From Latilactobacillus graminis DSM 20719 (GTDB taxonomy: Bacteria > Bacillota > Bacilli > Lactobacillales > Lactobacillaceae): a DNA stretch of 64,000 nucleotides. Both the position numbers and the translations under genes were made by a program. The number at the start of each line of letters is the position of its first letter. Within the stretch, counting starts at the first letter, position 1. Location: the NCBI RefSeq assembly GCF_001436415.1, contig NZ_AYZB01000005.1, forward strand, positions 62,001-126,000. Direction: 5' to 3'. The notes beneath the pieces were generated by a model, which was not told the DNA's origin, made no database searches, and saw nothing but the letters and a program-made list of their open reading frames with translations. Positions 16,387-26,743 of the stretch are shown in pieces.

Positions 16387-18057
16387 GTGAAAGTTACTGA
16401 AATCACAGCAGCAGAATTCCAAGCAATGATGCGGATTGCTGCCCGTCGACTTACTAAAAATGCAGAGTTTGTTAATTCGTTAAACGTTTTCCCCGTACCA
16501 GATGGGGATACTGGGACGAATATGAGCTTAACCTTTCAAAGTGGGGCTAAAGCGGTTAATGAAAATAGTGCGCAATCAGTCGGTGAATTATCGCAGAGTT
16601 TAGCCAAGGGACTTTTAATGGGTGCTCGGGGTAACTCCGGGGTTATCAGTTCACAAATTTTCCGGGGTTTTTCTAAGAGCATCGCTGAAAAAGAAACATT
16701 GAGTGCGCAAGATTTAGCAGATGCCTTTACCAATGGGGTTCAAACGGCTTATAAAGCAGTAATGAAACCCGTTGAAGGAACAATCTTAACGGTTGCTAGA
16801 GAAGGCGCTAAGGCTGGTGCCAAAGTTGCTGGTCAAACCGATGATATCGGCGCAGTTGTCGAAGCTGTTGTTGAGGGCTCTAAGAAGGCCTTGTTGAAGA
16901 CGCCTGAATTACTACCGGTTTTAAAAGAAGTTGGGGTTGTCGATTCTGGCGGTCAAGGATTAGTTTTTATTTATGAAGGTTTTTTAGAAGGTTTGACTGG
17001 TCAGACGCCAGTTAAGGATCTCTATACACCAGACGAAGCGGAAATGGATGAAATGGTAAATGCCAATCATCATCAAACTGCTCAAATGGGGACAGAAAAC
17101 ATTGAAAATGGTTATTGTACTGAAATCATGGTCGCACTTGGCGATGGCACAACTGTCGATCGCGAATTTGATTATGATGAATTCCGGAATCATTTAGACG
17201 GAGTTGGCGATTCTCTTTTGGTTGTTGCTGATGAAGAAGTCGTGAAAGTTCACGTGCATACCGAACATCCAGGAGCTGTTATGGCTTATGGTCAACATTT
17301 TGGTTCTTTAGTGAAGATTAAAGTTGATAACATGCGTCTACAACACGCTACAATTGTTGAAAATGATCAAAAAATGGTTGCGCCCGCGCAAACAGAACCA
17401 ATTGAAAATGGAATTATCGCAATCGCAGTTGGTGAGGGAATTGCCGAACTCTTCCGTAGTTTAGGTGCAACGTATATTTTAAGTGGTGGTCAAACCATGA
17501 ATCCAAGTACACAAGATATTTTGGATGCCATTCAGGCGGCAAATGCTAAACAAGTTATTCTATTGCCAAATAATAAGAATATCTTCTTGGCTGCTGAACA
17601 GGCAGCCGATGTGGCTGATATTCCAGTCGTAATTGTGCCGAGTCGGACAATTTCCCAAGGGATGACGTCACTCTTGTCGTTTGATCCAACCGCTGAATTG
17701 GCGACCAATCAAGGAGCCATGACCGATGCTTTGGATACTGTGGTTAGTGGTCAAGTAACTCAATCTATTCGAGATACAACCTTAGATGGCCTTGAAATTA
17801 AGAAGGACGACTATATGGGGATTATCGATGGCAAAATCAAGGTCTCAACCACAGAGCGCTTAACGGCTGCTATTGAAATGGTCCAAATAATGCTCGATGA
17901 AGACAGTGAGATCGTGACAATTATTATTGGGGAAGATGGGGATGCAACTGAAGCTGAAAAAATCAGCGATGCGATCATGGCCCAAGATCCAGAATTAGAA
18001 GTGGAAGTTCATGAAGGAAATCAACCAGTTTACCCATACTTGATTTCAGTTGAATAA
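16387..18057 (+). CDS. fakA: Fatty acid kinase catalytic subunit FakA (YloV, DAK2 domain)
   Basis: The 556-residue protein phosphorylates fatty acids bound to FakB, giving acyl-phosphate for PlsX/PlsY or acyl chains for ACP. The N-terminal DAK2/DhaL ATP-binding domain shows NVFPVPDGDTGTNMSLT (33-49) and MGARGNSGVISSQIFRG (about 78-94). The C-terminal half is the DegV-like regulatory module with TILSGGQTMNPSTQDIL-type residues near 370. It starts at GTG with RBS CAAGGAGG. plsX lies 2.2 kb downstream, so both acyl-phosphate steps are nearby. Confidence 0.92.
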   Translation: MKVTEITAAEFQAMMRIAARRLTKNAEFVNSLNVFPVPDGDTGTNMSLTFQSGAKAVNENSAQSVGELSQSLAKGLLMGARGNSGVISSQIFRGFSKSIAEKETLSAQDLADAFTNGVQTAYKAVMKPVEGTILTVAREGAKAGAKVAGQTDDIGAVVEAVVEGSKKALLKTPELLPVLKEVGVVDSGGQGLVFIYEGFLEGLTGQTPVKDLYTPDEAEMDEMVNANHHQTAQMGTENIENGYCTEIMVALGDGTTVDREFDYDEFRNHLDGVGDSLLVVADEEVVKVHVHTEHPGAVMAYGQHFGSLVKIKVDNMRLQHATIVENDQKMVAPAQTEPIENGIIAIAVGEGIAELFRSLGATYILSGGQTMNPSTQDILDAIQAANAKQVILLPNNKNIFLAAEQAADVADIPVVIVPSRTISQGMTSLLSFDPTAELATNQGAMTDALDTVVSGQVTQSIRDTTLDGLEIKKDDYMGIIDGKIKVSTTERLTAAIEMVQIMLDEDSEIVTIIIGEDGDATEAEKISDAIMAQDPELEVEVHEGNQPVYPYLISVE

Positions 18058-18072
18058 TTAATCAAATAAAAC

Positions 18073-18109
18073 GGGAATGGGGCTGAAGAATACCTGATTC
18101 CCTTTTTTT
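18073..18109 (+). terminator. Terminator after fakA
   Basis: GGGAAT (18073-18078) pairs with ATTCCC (18097-18102), followed by seven Ts. Confidence 0.7.
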
Positions 18110-18181
18110 GTAACAGCAATTAATACCATTGTAAAATTACGCGCGGATTGGCGTTAAAATAGAGTAACAAGGAGGCTGTCA

Positions 18182-20224
18182 ATGATAAGTTTAACGGATT
18201 CGGTTGCTGTGTTAGCTGGTGTCGGCCCCAAACGTTTGACAGCCCTTAATCAGCTAGGTATTAGCACTATTAGTGATCTACTATATTATTTTCCGTTTCG
18301 ATATGAGGATTTAAAAGTTAAGGATTTATCGACAGCTGCTGATCAGGAAAAAGTTACATTAAAAGGAACGGTCGTAGCTGATCCAGTCATCAGTCGTTGG
18401 GGGCCGGGGAAGACGCGTCTGAATGTACGTTTATTGATTGAGCATGATGTTGTTATGGTCACTTTTTTTAACCAGCCTTATCTGAAGGATAAATTTGAAA
18501 CAGGCGTCGAAGTTGCAATTTATGGGAAATGGGATGCTAAACGGCACACCTTAACCGGCATGAAGGTTCTCGCTGTTCAATCGGCAGAAAATCCTTCGTT
18601 TGCGGCAATTTATTCGGTGAATAAAAATGTCCGCCAAGGGACGCTCGTGAAGATGATTCAAGAAGCTTTTGAGTTATATCAAAATGCCATTGTTGAATTA
18701 ATTCCAGCAGACATTCGGATGCGGTATAAGTTATTGAACGAGCGCGAGTTAATTGCGGGAATGCATTTTCCTAAGTCCTATACTGAGGCAAAGCAGGCCC
18801 GACGAAGTGCTATTTTTCATGAATTTTTTTTATATCAACTACAACTACAAGCAATTAAACAAGCTGATCGGCATGTGGAAAACGGGTTAGCATTACCTTA
18901 TCAAAACAATGTGCTTAAAGCTTTTATTCAAACTTTACCGTTTACTTTAACTGATGCACAAAAGCGGGTCGTTAATGAAATTTGTCTTGATTTAAAATCA
19001 CCAGCGCATATGAATCGACTTCTCCAAGGGGATGTTGGTTCCGGGAAAACAATTGTGGCAGCAATTGCGTTGTTCGCAGCGGTCACTGCCGGCTATCAGG
19101 CCGCACTGATGGTCCCAACGGAAATTTTGGCAGAACAGCACTATCAAAGTTTGCAACGATTACTGGCGCCAATGAATGTGACGGTTGGCTTGTTGACCGG
19201 TTCGACGGGGGTCAAAGAGCGGCGGACGTTGTTGGCGGACATTGAATCCGGCCGAATCAATATCATTATTGGCACCCATGCGTTGATTCAAGATGCAGTG
19301 GTCTATCATAAGTTAGGCTTTGCGGTAATTGATGAACAACATCGCTTTGGAGTCAATCAACGGCGGATTCTGCGTGAGAAGGGGCTACAGCCTGATATTC
19401 TTGCGATGACGGCGACTCCCATCCCGCGGACGTTGGCGATTACTGCGTATGGTGAGATGGACGTTTCAACAATTGACGAATTACCCAAAGGGCGAATTCC
19501 AATCGAAACCAGTTGGGTGCGTAGTAATCAAGTAGAACAGACACTCAGCTTTGTCCGTAAACAACTTGCCACAGACTCACAAGTTTTTGCAATTACACCA
19601 TTGATTGCCGAATCGGAGCAGATGGATTTAAAGAATGCTGAGGAAATCTATGCGACGTTAGCAGAACAATTTGAACCTGATTACCGTGTTGCACTGTTGC
19701 ATGGACAGTTAAAAGATGATGAAAAAAATCAGATAATGCATGCTTTTTCTGAGAATCAAATTCAATTATTAGTCTCGACAACGGTTGTCGAAGTCGGAGT
19801 CGATGTTCCAAATGCAACAGTCATGTTAATTTTTGATGCAGATCGGTTTGGCTTAGCCCAGTTGCATCAATTACGCGGACGGGTCGGTCGTGGCAAGAAA
19901 AAAGCATATTGTATTCTGGTAGCTGATCCGAAAAATCAACAAGGAATTGATCGGATGACGATTATGACAGAAACAAACGACGGGTTTGTCGTCGCGCAGA
20001 AAGATTTAGAGTTGCGCGGACCGGGGGAAGTCTTCGGGGATCGTCAATCTGGTTTACCCGTCTTTAAAGTCGGCGATCCAGTGGCGGATTTTGCGAGCTT
20101 ACAAGTTGCACAGCAAGAAATGCAAAAAATCTTCACGCTTGATCCTGAGTTGGCAGCACCGGATCATACGCCACTCAAAACATACTTACAACAACAAAAG
20201 CAGAATTACCTAACGTTAGATTGA
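18182..20224 (+). CDS. recG: ATP-dependent DNA helicase RecG
   Basis: The 680-residue helicase regresses stalled forks. The N-terminal wedge/OB domain occupies about 1-230. The motor has Walker [13 protein letters not shown] (about 281), DEQH box (about 383), [10 protein letters not shown] and the C-terminal [23 protein letters not shown] precedes the ATG. It overlaps the upstream extension of plsX, and the two are typically linked. Confidence 0.96.
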   Translation: MISLTDSVAVLAGVGPKRLTALNQLGISTISDLLYYFPFRYEDLKVKDLSTAADQEKVTLKGTVVADPVISRWGPGKTRLNVRLLIEHDVVMVTFFNQPYLKDKFETGVEVAIYGKWDAKRHTLTGMKVLAVQSAENPSFAAIYSVNKNVRQGTLVKMIQEAFELYQNAIVELIPADIRMRYKLLNERELIAGMHFPKSYTEAKQARRSAIFHEFFLYQLQLQAIKQADRHVENGLALPYQNNVLKAFIQTLPFTLTDAQKRVVNEICLDLKSPAHMNRLLQGDVGSGKTIVAAIALFAAVTAGYQAALMVPTEILAEQHYQSLQRLLAPMNVTVGLLTGSTGVKERRTLLADIESGRINIIIGTHALIQDAVVYHKLGFAVIDEQHRFGVNQRRILREKGLQPDILAMTATPIPRTLAITAYGEMDVSTIDELPKGRIPIETSWVRSNQVEQTLSFVRKQLATDSQVFAITPLIAESEQMDLKNAEEIYATLAEQFEPDYRVALLHGQLKDDEKNQIMHAFSENQIQLLVSTTVVEVGVDVPNATVMLIFDADRFGLAQLHQLRGRVGRGKKKAYCILVADPKNQQGIDRMTIMTETNDGFVVAQKDLELRGPGEVFGDRQSGLPVFKVGDPVADFASLQVAQQEMQKIFTLDPELAAPDHTPLKTYLQQQKQNYLTLD

Positions 20225-20244
20225 AAACGGAAAGAGGAATGATG

Positions 20245-21258
20245 ATGAAAATTGCAGTAGACGCAATGGGCGGCGATTTTGCACCCCAATCAGTAATTGA
20301 AGGGGTGTTACAAGCCCGGTCAGAATTAACAGATGTTGAATTTACATTGTATGGTGATGAAGCACAAATTAAACCGTTGCTTGATGATATGACGCGGTTA
20401 ACGATTGTGCATACCACCGAAAAAATTACCAGCGAAGATGAACCAGTGCGTGCGATTCGTCGTAAAAAGCAAGCTTCAATGGTTCTGGCAGCGCAGGCGG
20501 TTAAAGACGGGGAAGCAGATGCACTCTTTTCGCTAGGAAATACTGGAGCGCTCTTAGCAGCCGGATTATTCGTGATTGGTCGAATTAAAGGAATTGATCG
20601 TCCAGGTTTAATGCCTACCCTACCAGCTATTAATTCAGATTTAGGCTTCAATATGTTAGATGTCGGGGCCAATGCCGAAGCGAAGCCAGAACACTTGCAT
20701 CAATATGGCTTAATGGGGAACTTCTACGCACAAGACGTGCGTGGCATTCAAAAGCCGCGAATTGGCTTGTTGAATAATGGGACTGAAGCTGGCAAGGGTG
20801 ATGAATTGCACAAGGCAGCCCATCAACTGTTGGCAGATGATCCAACGTTAAACTTCATTGGCAACGTTGAAGCAAGCGAACTCTTAAAAGGGGTTGCGGA
20901 TGTTGTAGTCACAGATGGTTTTACCGGCAATGCAACACTTAAAGCAATTGAAGGGACTGCCACAATCGTGATGTCGCAAGTCAAACATGCGATTATGGAT
21001 GCTGGTGTCAAAGAAAAAATCGGTGGTTTACTCTTGAAAAAGAGTGTCGGCGGGATTCGTGATAAATTCGACACATCTGTTTATGGAGGTGCTGTTTTAT
21101 TAGGCTTGAAAGCACCAGTTATCAAGGCTCATGGCGCTGCAGATGGGCGGACCGTGTACTACACAGTACGACAAATTCATGCGATGTTAGCCAACCAAAC
21201 AATTCAAAAAGTAATCGATTATTTTGATCAGCAGAATGCCCCAAAAGAGTCCGATTAA
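20245..21258 (+). CDS. plsX: Phosphate acyltransferase PlsX
   Basis: The 337-residue enzyme makes acyl-phosphate from acyl-ACP for phospholipid synthesis. It begins [20 protein letters not shown] and carries [12 protein letters not shown] (about 101), [13 protein letters not shown] and VTDGFTGN. The frame runs from 20221 with three consecutive ATGs at 20239-20247; the last fits best with AGAGGA (20233-20238). It acts with AcpP encoded just downstream. Confidence 0.94.
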   Translation: MKIAVDAMGGDFAPQSVIEGVLQARSELTDVEFTLYGDEAQIKPLLDDMTRLTIVHTTEKITSEDEPVRAIRRKKQASMVLAAQAVKDGEADALFSLGNTGALLAAGLFVIGRIKGIDRPGLMPTLPAINSDLGFNMLDVGANAEAKPEHLHQYGLMGNFYAQDVRGIQKPRIGLLNNGTEAGKGDELHKAAHQLLADDPTLNFIGNVEASELLKGVADVVVTDGFTGNATLKAIEGTATIVMSQVKHAIMDAGVKEKIGGLLLKKSVGGIRDKFDTSVYGGAVLLGLKAPVIKAHGAADGRTVYYTVRQIHAMLANQTIQKVIDYFDQQNAPKESD

Positions 21259-21320
21259 AATAAGTGGACAACGAGGTTTAAAGGCGTTACAATGTATCTC
21301 GCAAGCCTGATTTAATTTAC

Positions 21321-21349
21321 TTGAATTGAGTTGCAAAGTTATGTATAAT
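21321..21349 (+). promoter_or_regulatory. acpP promoter
   Basis: TTGAAT (21321-21326), 17 bases, TATAAT (21344-21349). Confidence 0.75.
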
Positions 21350-21409
21350 CACCGGATACCCAGAGTGTTAGGGATGTAGGTAAGAGTTTCAATTTGGAGG
21401 TTTTTAATT

Positions 21410-21658
21410 ATGAATGAACAAGAAATCTTTGATAAGATTGCGGCTATTATTGGCGATCGATTTGAGTTAAATAAGGATCAGGTAACAAATGAATTGAACT
21501 TCAAGGAAGACTTGGATGCTGATTCAATTGATATCGTGGAATTCGTTTTGGAATTGGAAGACACATTTGGTGCGGAAATTCCAGACGAAGAAGCTGAAAA
21601 GATTGTTACGGTAGCTGATGCCGTTACTTACATTAAATCTAAAGCAAAAGTCAAATAG
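21410..21658 (+). CDS. acpP: Acyl carrier protein
   Basis: The 82-residue acidic protein carries the phosphopantetheine attachment Ser39 in [27 protein letters not shown]. It has its own promoter and terminator, so it is monocistronic after plsX. Many lactobacilli have a second acp in the fab cluster, which is not in this window. Confidence 0.95.
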   Translation: MNEQEIFDKIAAIIGDRFELNKDQVTNELNFKEDLDADSIDIVEFVLELEDTFGAEIPDEEAEKIVTVADAVTYIKSKAKVK

Positions 21659-21670
21659 TAATCTTATATA

Positions 21671-21718
21671 ACGAGGTAGTTAGTAGCGAGTAATCGCAGC
21701 TAACTACCTCGTTTTTTT
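21671..21718 (+). terminator. Terminator after acpP
   Basis: A perfect 12-bp stem (21671-21682 with 21701-21712) is followed by seven Ts. Confidence 0.92.
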
Positions 21719-21796
21719 ACTTTCTAACGGTTTATTAAAATGAGATTAATCACATAATACATCGTAATTAATGCGTTTTAAAATGAGAATTATTCT

Positions 21797-21810
21797 TATA
21801 AACGCTTTAA
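21797..21810. promoter_or_regulatory. Possible cre (CcpA) site upstream of oppA
   Basis: TATAAACGCTTTAA matches the catabolite-responsive consensus at 12 of 14 positions as I align it. It lies about 40 bases upstream of the oppA -35. Confidence 0.3.
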
Positions 21811-21848
21811 ATCAATAAAAATAAATTAGATTATTTTAATATTTATTA

Positions 21849-21877
21849 TTTACTTTTCATTTTTATTCAGGTATTAT
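21849..21877 (+). promoter_or_regulatory. oppA promoter
   Basis: TTTACT (21849-21854), 17 bases, TATTAT (21872-21877), in a very AT-rich region between the acpP terminator and oppA. Confidence 0.55.
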
Positions 21878-21906
21878 TATTTTTAACAACTGAAGGGAGT
21901 GTCCAT

Positions 21907-23553
21907 ATGAAACGAGAGAAGAGTTTGATATTAGGCGTAACAACCGTGGCGGTGACATTATTATTAGCAGCTTGTGGTAACTCGGGCAGCAAAGAAACAG
22001 CCAAGACAGATACTGCCAGTTTTGCAACCAGCGATGTGATTGCAACCATGGACTCAGCGTTAAATACAGATGTAATTGGCGCGCAGGCTTTAACCGATAC
22101 GATGGAAGGCCTTTATCGTTATGAAGGCAAAGATATCAAACCAGCAATTGCGACTAAAATCGTGAAACCAACCAACAACGGTTTAACCTATACATTCCCA
22201 TTAAGAAAAAATGCCAAATGGAGTAATGGACAACCTGTGACAGCCGCTGATTTTGTTAACGCATGGCGGAGAGTGGTTGATCCGAAGGTTGGCTCACAAT
22301 ATGCTTATATTTATGAGGGAATCAAAAATGCAGCCGACATTACGACTGGCAAGCAACCGGTTGATTCACTTGGAGTAATTGCTAAGGATCAACATACCCT
22401 AGAAGTTACCCTTGAAAAACCAATTCCATATTTCAGTCAATTGATGACTAGTTCAACATTCTTTCCACAATATACAGATGCTGTTCAAAAAGCCGGTAAG
22501 CGTTACGGCACTAACTCGAAAACATTAGTCTTTAATGGTCCATATAAGTTAGAAAACTGGAATGGCCCTGATAGTTCATGGCAAGAAGTCAAAAACACGA
22601 AGTATTGGAATGCTAAAGCAGTTAAGGTGAAAACATTGAAGTATCAAGTCGTGAAAGATCCTTCAACAGCTTTGAATCTCTTTCAAAGTAATAAATTAGA
22701 CCGAACCTCTATCAGTGGTGATACAGCTAAACAGATGAAAAATGATACGCATTATTCGACGTTACAAAAATCAGCGACATTTTATATGCAAGTTAACCAA
22801 GAAAAGAATCCAATTTTCAAAAATCCAAAAATCCGCCAAGCGATTTCGATGACGATTAATCGTAAGGAACTGGTAGCACAAGTTTTAGGTGATGGCTCAA
22901 GTCCAATTTCAGCGCTGACACCCAAAAATATGTCATTTAATCCAACAACCAAGCAAGATTTTGTGTCTGATTTAGATCCAGTCGGTAAGCAAAATGCAAC
23001 GTACAAGCCTAAAGAAGCAGCTAAACTTTGGAAAGAAGGACTAGCTGAAACGGGTCAAACAGGTAAGACATTTAATTACACGTTGCTTGGTGATGATACA
23101 GATGCCGCTAAGAAACAAGCTGAGTACTTACAAAACACGCTTGAAAAGAACTTGTCTGGTTTGAAAGTGACATTAGCGAATGTACCATTTAAGACGCGAC
23201 TAACGCGTTCCACCAACGGTGATTTCGATATGGTGGTCAGTGCCTGGAATGCTGATTTTCCAGATCCAATTACATTCTTAGACTTGTTTGTAACTGGTGG
23301 GGATAATAATAATGGTCACTGGAGCAATGCTGAATATGATGCACAAATCAAAGCAAGTAAAGTTGATAATGCTAACGACCCCAATGCAAGATGGCAAAAT
23401 TTAGTTAAAGCACAAGATATTATGAATACTGAATCAGGTGTTATTCCTCTGTATCAATCAGGTGTGGCGTACTTAACTAATCCAAGTCTCAAAGGTTTAG
23501 ACTATGGTCCTTCAGGAAACTACAATAATGTCTCACTTTATTTAAAAAAATAA
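21907..23553 (+). CDS. oppA: Oligopeptide ABC transporter substrate-binding lipoprotein
   Basis: The 548-residue protein is the extracellular peptide receptor (SBP_bac_5 family). A signal peptide ends in the lipobox LLAAC with lipidated Cys23. The binding domain begins after a short Ser/Lys/Thr linker and contains YTFPLRKNAKWSNGQPVTAADFVNAWRR (about 96-123), the SBP_bac_5 signature. RBS GAAGGGAG. Permeases and ATPases follow. Peptide size preference cannot be read from sequence. Confidence 0.92.
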   Translation: MKREKSLILGVTTVAVTLLLAACGNSGSKETAKTDTASFATSDVIATMDSALNTDVIGAQALTDTMEGLYRYEGKDIKPAIATKIVKPTNNGLTYTFPLRKNAKWSNGQPVTAADFVNAWRRVVDPKVGSQYAYIYEGIKNAADITTGKQPVDSLGVIAKDQHTLEVTLEKPIPYFSQLMTSSTFFPQYTDAVQKAGKRYGTNSKTLVFNGPYKLENWNGPDSSWQEVKNTKYWNAKAVKVKTLKYQVVKDPSTALNLFQSNKLDRTSISGDTAKQMKNDTHYSTLQKSATFYMQVNQEKNPIFKNPKIRQAISMTINRKELVAQVLGDGSSPISALTPKNMSFNPTTKQDFVSDLDPVGKQNATYKPKEAAKLWKEGLAETGQTGKTFNYTLLGDDTDAAKKQAEYLQNTLEKNLSGLKVTLANVPFKTRLTRSTNGDFDMVVSAWNADFPDPITFLDLFVTGGDNNNGHWSNAEYDAQIKASKVDNANDPNARWQNLVKAQDIMNTESGVIPLYQSGVAYLTNPSLKGLDYGPSGNYNNVSLYLKK

Positions 23554-23570
23554 ACTGACTTTATAAAGAT

Positions 23571-23607
23571 GGGTTTCGGCGTTGAAAAACAATGAAACCT
23601 GTTTTTG
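23571..23607 (+). terminator. Probable attenuator between oppA and oppB
   Basis: GGGTTTC (23571-23577) pairs with GAAACCT (23594-23600), with an inner GTTG/CAAT stem, followed by GTTTTTG. It would let most transcripts stop after oppA. Confidence 0.6.
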
Positions 23608-23621
23608 TTAGGAGCGAACTT

Positions 23622-24557
23622 ATGAGTAAATATCTTCTTAAACGCATCTTCTATTTAGTGCTAACCCTATTCATCGTCGCTTCGGTGACCTTCTTCATGA
23701 TGAAGTTGATGCCAGGGACACCCTATACGAATCAAGAAAAAATGAGTGCTGATCAATTACGCATCATGAATGAACAGTATGGGTTGAACAAACCATTGAT
23801 CCAGCAATATTTCATTTATCTAGGTGGATTGTTGCATGGTGATTTTGGGACATCCTTCCAGTTCAACAATCAACCTGTGTTGAGCTTAATCTTGACGCGC
23901 TTAGGCCCCTCATTACAAATTGGGGCCCAGGCAATGATTATTGGCTCACTATTGGGGATTTTACTTGGGGCAGTAGCAGCCATCCGTAAAAATACATGGG
24001 TTGATGGGGTCGCGACGTTCTTTTCAATCGTTGGGATTTCAATTCCTAATTTTGTGTTAGCGGTTTTACTCCAATTTTTCTTAGCCTTTAAATTACAACT
24101 ATTTCCAATTGCCCTATGGGATGGTTGGTCATCTAGTATTCTACCAACATTAGCCTTAGCAGTGGCACCATTAGCCAATACTGCCCGCTTTATGCGGACT
24201 GAAATGGTTGATGTCTTAAACAGTGATTACATCGAACTTGCCAAAGCCAAAGGCAATTCAAAATGGCAAACAGTGGCAAAACATGCCTTACGCAATTCGA
24301 TGATTCCAGTCGTGACGATTATCGGGCCAATGGCGGTCAACTTAATGACTGGTTCATTGGTGGTTGAAAATATTTTCTCAATCCCAGGAATTGGCGAACA
24401 ATTCGTAAAATCAATTATGACCAATGATTATCCAACAATCATGGGCTTAACGATTTTCTATTCATTCTTATTAACCGTCATTATTCTAGTCGTTGATATT
24501 CTTTACGGGGTTATTGATCCTCGAATTCGACTAAGCGACAGTCAGGGGGCTCACTAA
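23622..24557 (+). CDS. oppB: Oligopeptide ABC transporter permease OppB
   Basis: The 311-residue protein is a six-helix inner permease of the OppBC family. It starts MSKYLLKRIFYLVLTLFIVA, and the EAA-type loop ELAKAKGNSKWQTVAKHALRNS (about 206-227) contacts the ATPases. ATG 23622 is preferred over the in-frame ATG at 23592, which lies inside the attenuator; TAGGAGC precedes the chosen start. The next gene begins immediately after its stop. Confidence 0.93.
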   Translation: MSKYLLKRIFYLVLTLFIVASVTFFMMKLMPGTPYTNQEKMSADQLRIMNEQYGLNKPLIQQYFIYLGGLLHGDFGTSFQFNNQPVLSLILTRLGPSLQIGAQAMIIGSLLGILLGAVAAIRKNTWVDGVATFFSIVGISIPNFVLAVLLQFFLAFKLQLFPIALWDGWSSSILPTLALAVAPLANTARFMRTEMVDVLNSDYIELAKAKGNSKWQTVAKHALRNSMIPVVTIIGPMAVNLMTGSLVVENIFSIPGIGEQFVKSIMTNDYPTIMGLTIFYSFLLTVIILVVDILYGVIDPRIRLSDSQGAH

Positions 24558-25571
24558 ATGACAGATATCAAGATATCAGCTAGTTCTTTTAAACCGCTTG
24601 CCCAAGATACACATGAAGCACAGGAAAAAATTAGCGCACCGTCACTAACGTTTACCCAAGATGCGCTGCGACGGTTAAAACAAAATAAGGTGGCTGTTGT
24701 CTCTCTTGTAGTGCTTGTAATCGTTATGTTAGCCGCTTTATTAGCACCGGTGATTGCACCACAAAGTCCGAATATACAAAACGTAGCTTACGCAAATTTA
24801 CCGCCTAAAATCGGGGCGGGCAAGCTACCTGGTTTTTCCGGCAAAATGGTAGTTTCCGGTGTTGAAGTTGATAAATATCAACAAGCAGGCGTTCCCAAAG
24901 GCAAAACGTTTATCCTGGGCACCGATTATCTCGGTCGTGATTTACTATCGCGGATTTTATATGGAACACGGTTATCTTTATTAATTGGGATTCTAGCGAC
25001 CTTGGTCGATTTATTAATCGGAATTCCGTATGGGATTGTTTCCGGATGGCGTGGTGGCCGATTGGATATGTTCATGCAGCGGGTGACTGAAATCATTTCC
25101 TCAATTCCAAACTTAATTGTCGTCGTCTTGATGATGTTAGTGCTTCGTCCAGGTTTATTGTCAATTGTCATCGCAATCGGTTTTACCGGATGGATTACAA
25201 TGGCCCGGCTGATCCGGGCGCAAACCTTCCAATTGAAGGAACAAGAATTCGTGCTCGCCGCGCGGACGCTGGGTGAAAGTTCGACTAAGATTGCTTGGAA
25301 ACACTTAATCCCAAACTTATCCTCAACGATTATTATTCAAACAATGTTTACAATTCCGAGTGCGATTTTCTTTGAAGCGTTCTTAAGCTTTATTGGGATT
25401 GGCATTCCAGCACCGAATGCATCGTTAGGCACATTGTTATCAGATGGGCAAAAAGCCTTTCGATTCTTACCGTACCAAATGTGGTATCCAGCAGCAGTTC
25501 TTTGTGTCATCATGATTGCTGTCAACTTATTAGCAGACGGATTAAGAGATGCCTTTGATCCGAAATCATAG
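24558..25571 (+). CDS. oppC: Oligopeptide ABC transporter permease OppC
   Basis: The 337-residue partner permease has a cytosolic N-terminus (about 45 residues), one early membrane helix (VAVVSLVVLVIVMLAALLAP), an extracellular segment (about 70-115) with the family's GTDYLGRDLLSRILYG motif, and five further helices with the EAA loop VLAARTLGESSTKIAWKHLIPN. The Opp complex is OppA-OppBC-OppDF. Confidence 0.93.
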   Translation: MTDIKISASSFKPLAQDTHEAQEKISAPSLTFTQDALRRLKQNKVAVVSLVVLVIVMLAALLAPVIAPQSPNIQNVAYANLPPKIGAGKLPGFSGKMVVSGVEVDKYQQAGVPKGKTFILGTDYLGRDLLSRILYGTRLSLLIGILATLVDLLIGIPYGIVSGWRGGRLDMFMQRVTEIISSIPNLIVVVLMMLVLRPGLLSIVIAIGFTGWITMARLIRAQTFQLKEQEFVLAARTLGESSTKIAWKHLIPNLSSTIIIQTMFTIPSAIFFEAFLSFIGIGIPAPNASLGTLLSDGQKAFRFLPYQMWYPAAVLCVIMIAVNLLADGLRDAFDPKS

Positions 25572-25678
25572 TTGCTGGTTGCAATGGTCTAGCTCTTAGA
25601 ATTAAACAAACGTAAAAAATTCAAAAACACGTCAATACAAAGCCGTTTCGACGCGGTATGATCATCGGAGGTTGTCAA

Positions 25679-26743
25679 ATGGCAAACATTTTAGCAGTTA
25701 AACATTTAAGCATTGATTTTAAAACTTATGCAGGCGAGGTTCACGCCATACGGGATGTCAGTTTTAATTTAAAAAAGGGCGAGACATTAGCAATTGTTGG
25801 TGAATCCGGTTCAGGAAAGTCAGTAACTGTTCGGAGTATTATGGGATTGTTAGCAGGCAATGCACAAATTAAGGGCGGGTCCATTAAATATCATGATGAA
25901 GAACTGCTACAAAAATCAGTAGCGGAAATGAATGCTTTGCGAGGTAGTGATATTTCGATGATTTTTCAAGATCCGATGACCTCTTTGGATCCGACGATGC
26001 CGATTGGGAAACAAGTAGCTGAACCGCTATTGATTCACGAAAAAATGAATAAAGAAGAGGCTATGAAACGCGCACAGAGTGTTTTAGAACTGGTTGGGAT
26101 TCCTAATGCTAAAGCTCGTATGAAGGATTATCCACATCAGTTTTCCGGTGGTCAGCGGCAGCGAATTGTAATTGCCATTGCGATTGTTGACTATCCTCAA
26201 ATTTTGATTGCTGATGAACCAACGACAGCCCTTGATGTCACGGTCCAAGCCCAAATTATTGACTTAATGAAGGAATTACAACGTAAAATTGAAACATCTA
26301 TTATTTTTATCACGCATGATTTAGGTGTGGTGGCCGGCATTGCAGATCGGGTGGCGGTTATGTATGCTGGTAAGATTATTGAATATGGATTAGTAGATGA
26401 AATTTTCTATCAACCAAAGCATCCTTACACATGGGGGCTGCTGAACTCGATGCCCACACTGGATACTGCCGGCCGCCTAGAGGCAATTCCGGGGACACCG
26501 CCTGATCTATTGGATCCACCCAAAGGGGACGCGTTCGCAGCACGTAATCCATATGCCTTACAAATCGATGTTGAACAAGAGCCACCATTTTTTCAAGTTT
26601 CTAAAACGCACTTTGCAGCAACTTGGTTATTGCATCCAGATGCACCAACCGTAGTGCCCCCAACAGCTGTCCGGGCTATGATGGCGAAGTATCCAAAAGG
26701 GCAAGTTCAACAGAAAGTGGGGATGATTGATGGACAAGAATAA
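25679..26743 (+). CDS. oppD: Oligopeptide ABC transporter ATPase OppD
   Basis: The 354-residue ATPase has Walker A GESGSGKSVTV (about 41-51), Q-loop MIFQDPMTSLDP, signature FSGGQRQRI and Walker B ILIADEPTTALD, plus the C-terminal oligopeptide domain. The ATG at 25679 follows GGAGG (25668-25672). A 107-base gap after oppC is the longest internal gap of the operon. oppF begins before its stop. Confidence 0.94.
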   Translation: MANILAVKHLSIDFKTYAGEVHAIRDVSFNLKKGETLAIVGESGSGKSVTVRSIMGLLAGNAQIKGGSIKYHDEELLQKSVAEMNALRGSDISMIFQDPMTSLDPTMPIGKQVAEPLLIHEKMNKEEAMKRAQSVLELVGIPNAKARMKDYPHQFSGGQRQRIVIAIAIVDYPQILIADEPTTALDVTVQAQIIDLMKELQRKIETSIIFITHDLGVVAGIADRVAVMYAGKIIEYGLVDEIFYQPKHPYTWGLLNSMPTLDTAGRLEAIPGTPPDLLDPPKGDAFAARNPYALQIDVEQEPPFFQVSKTHFAATWLLHPDAPTVVPPTAVRAMMAKYPKGQVQQKVGMIDGQE

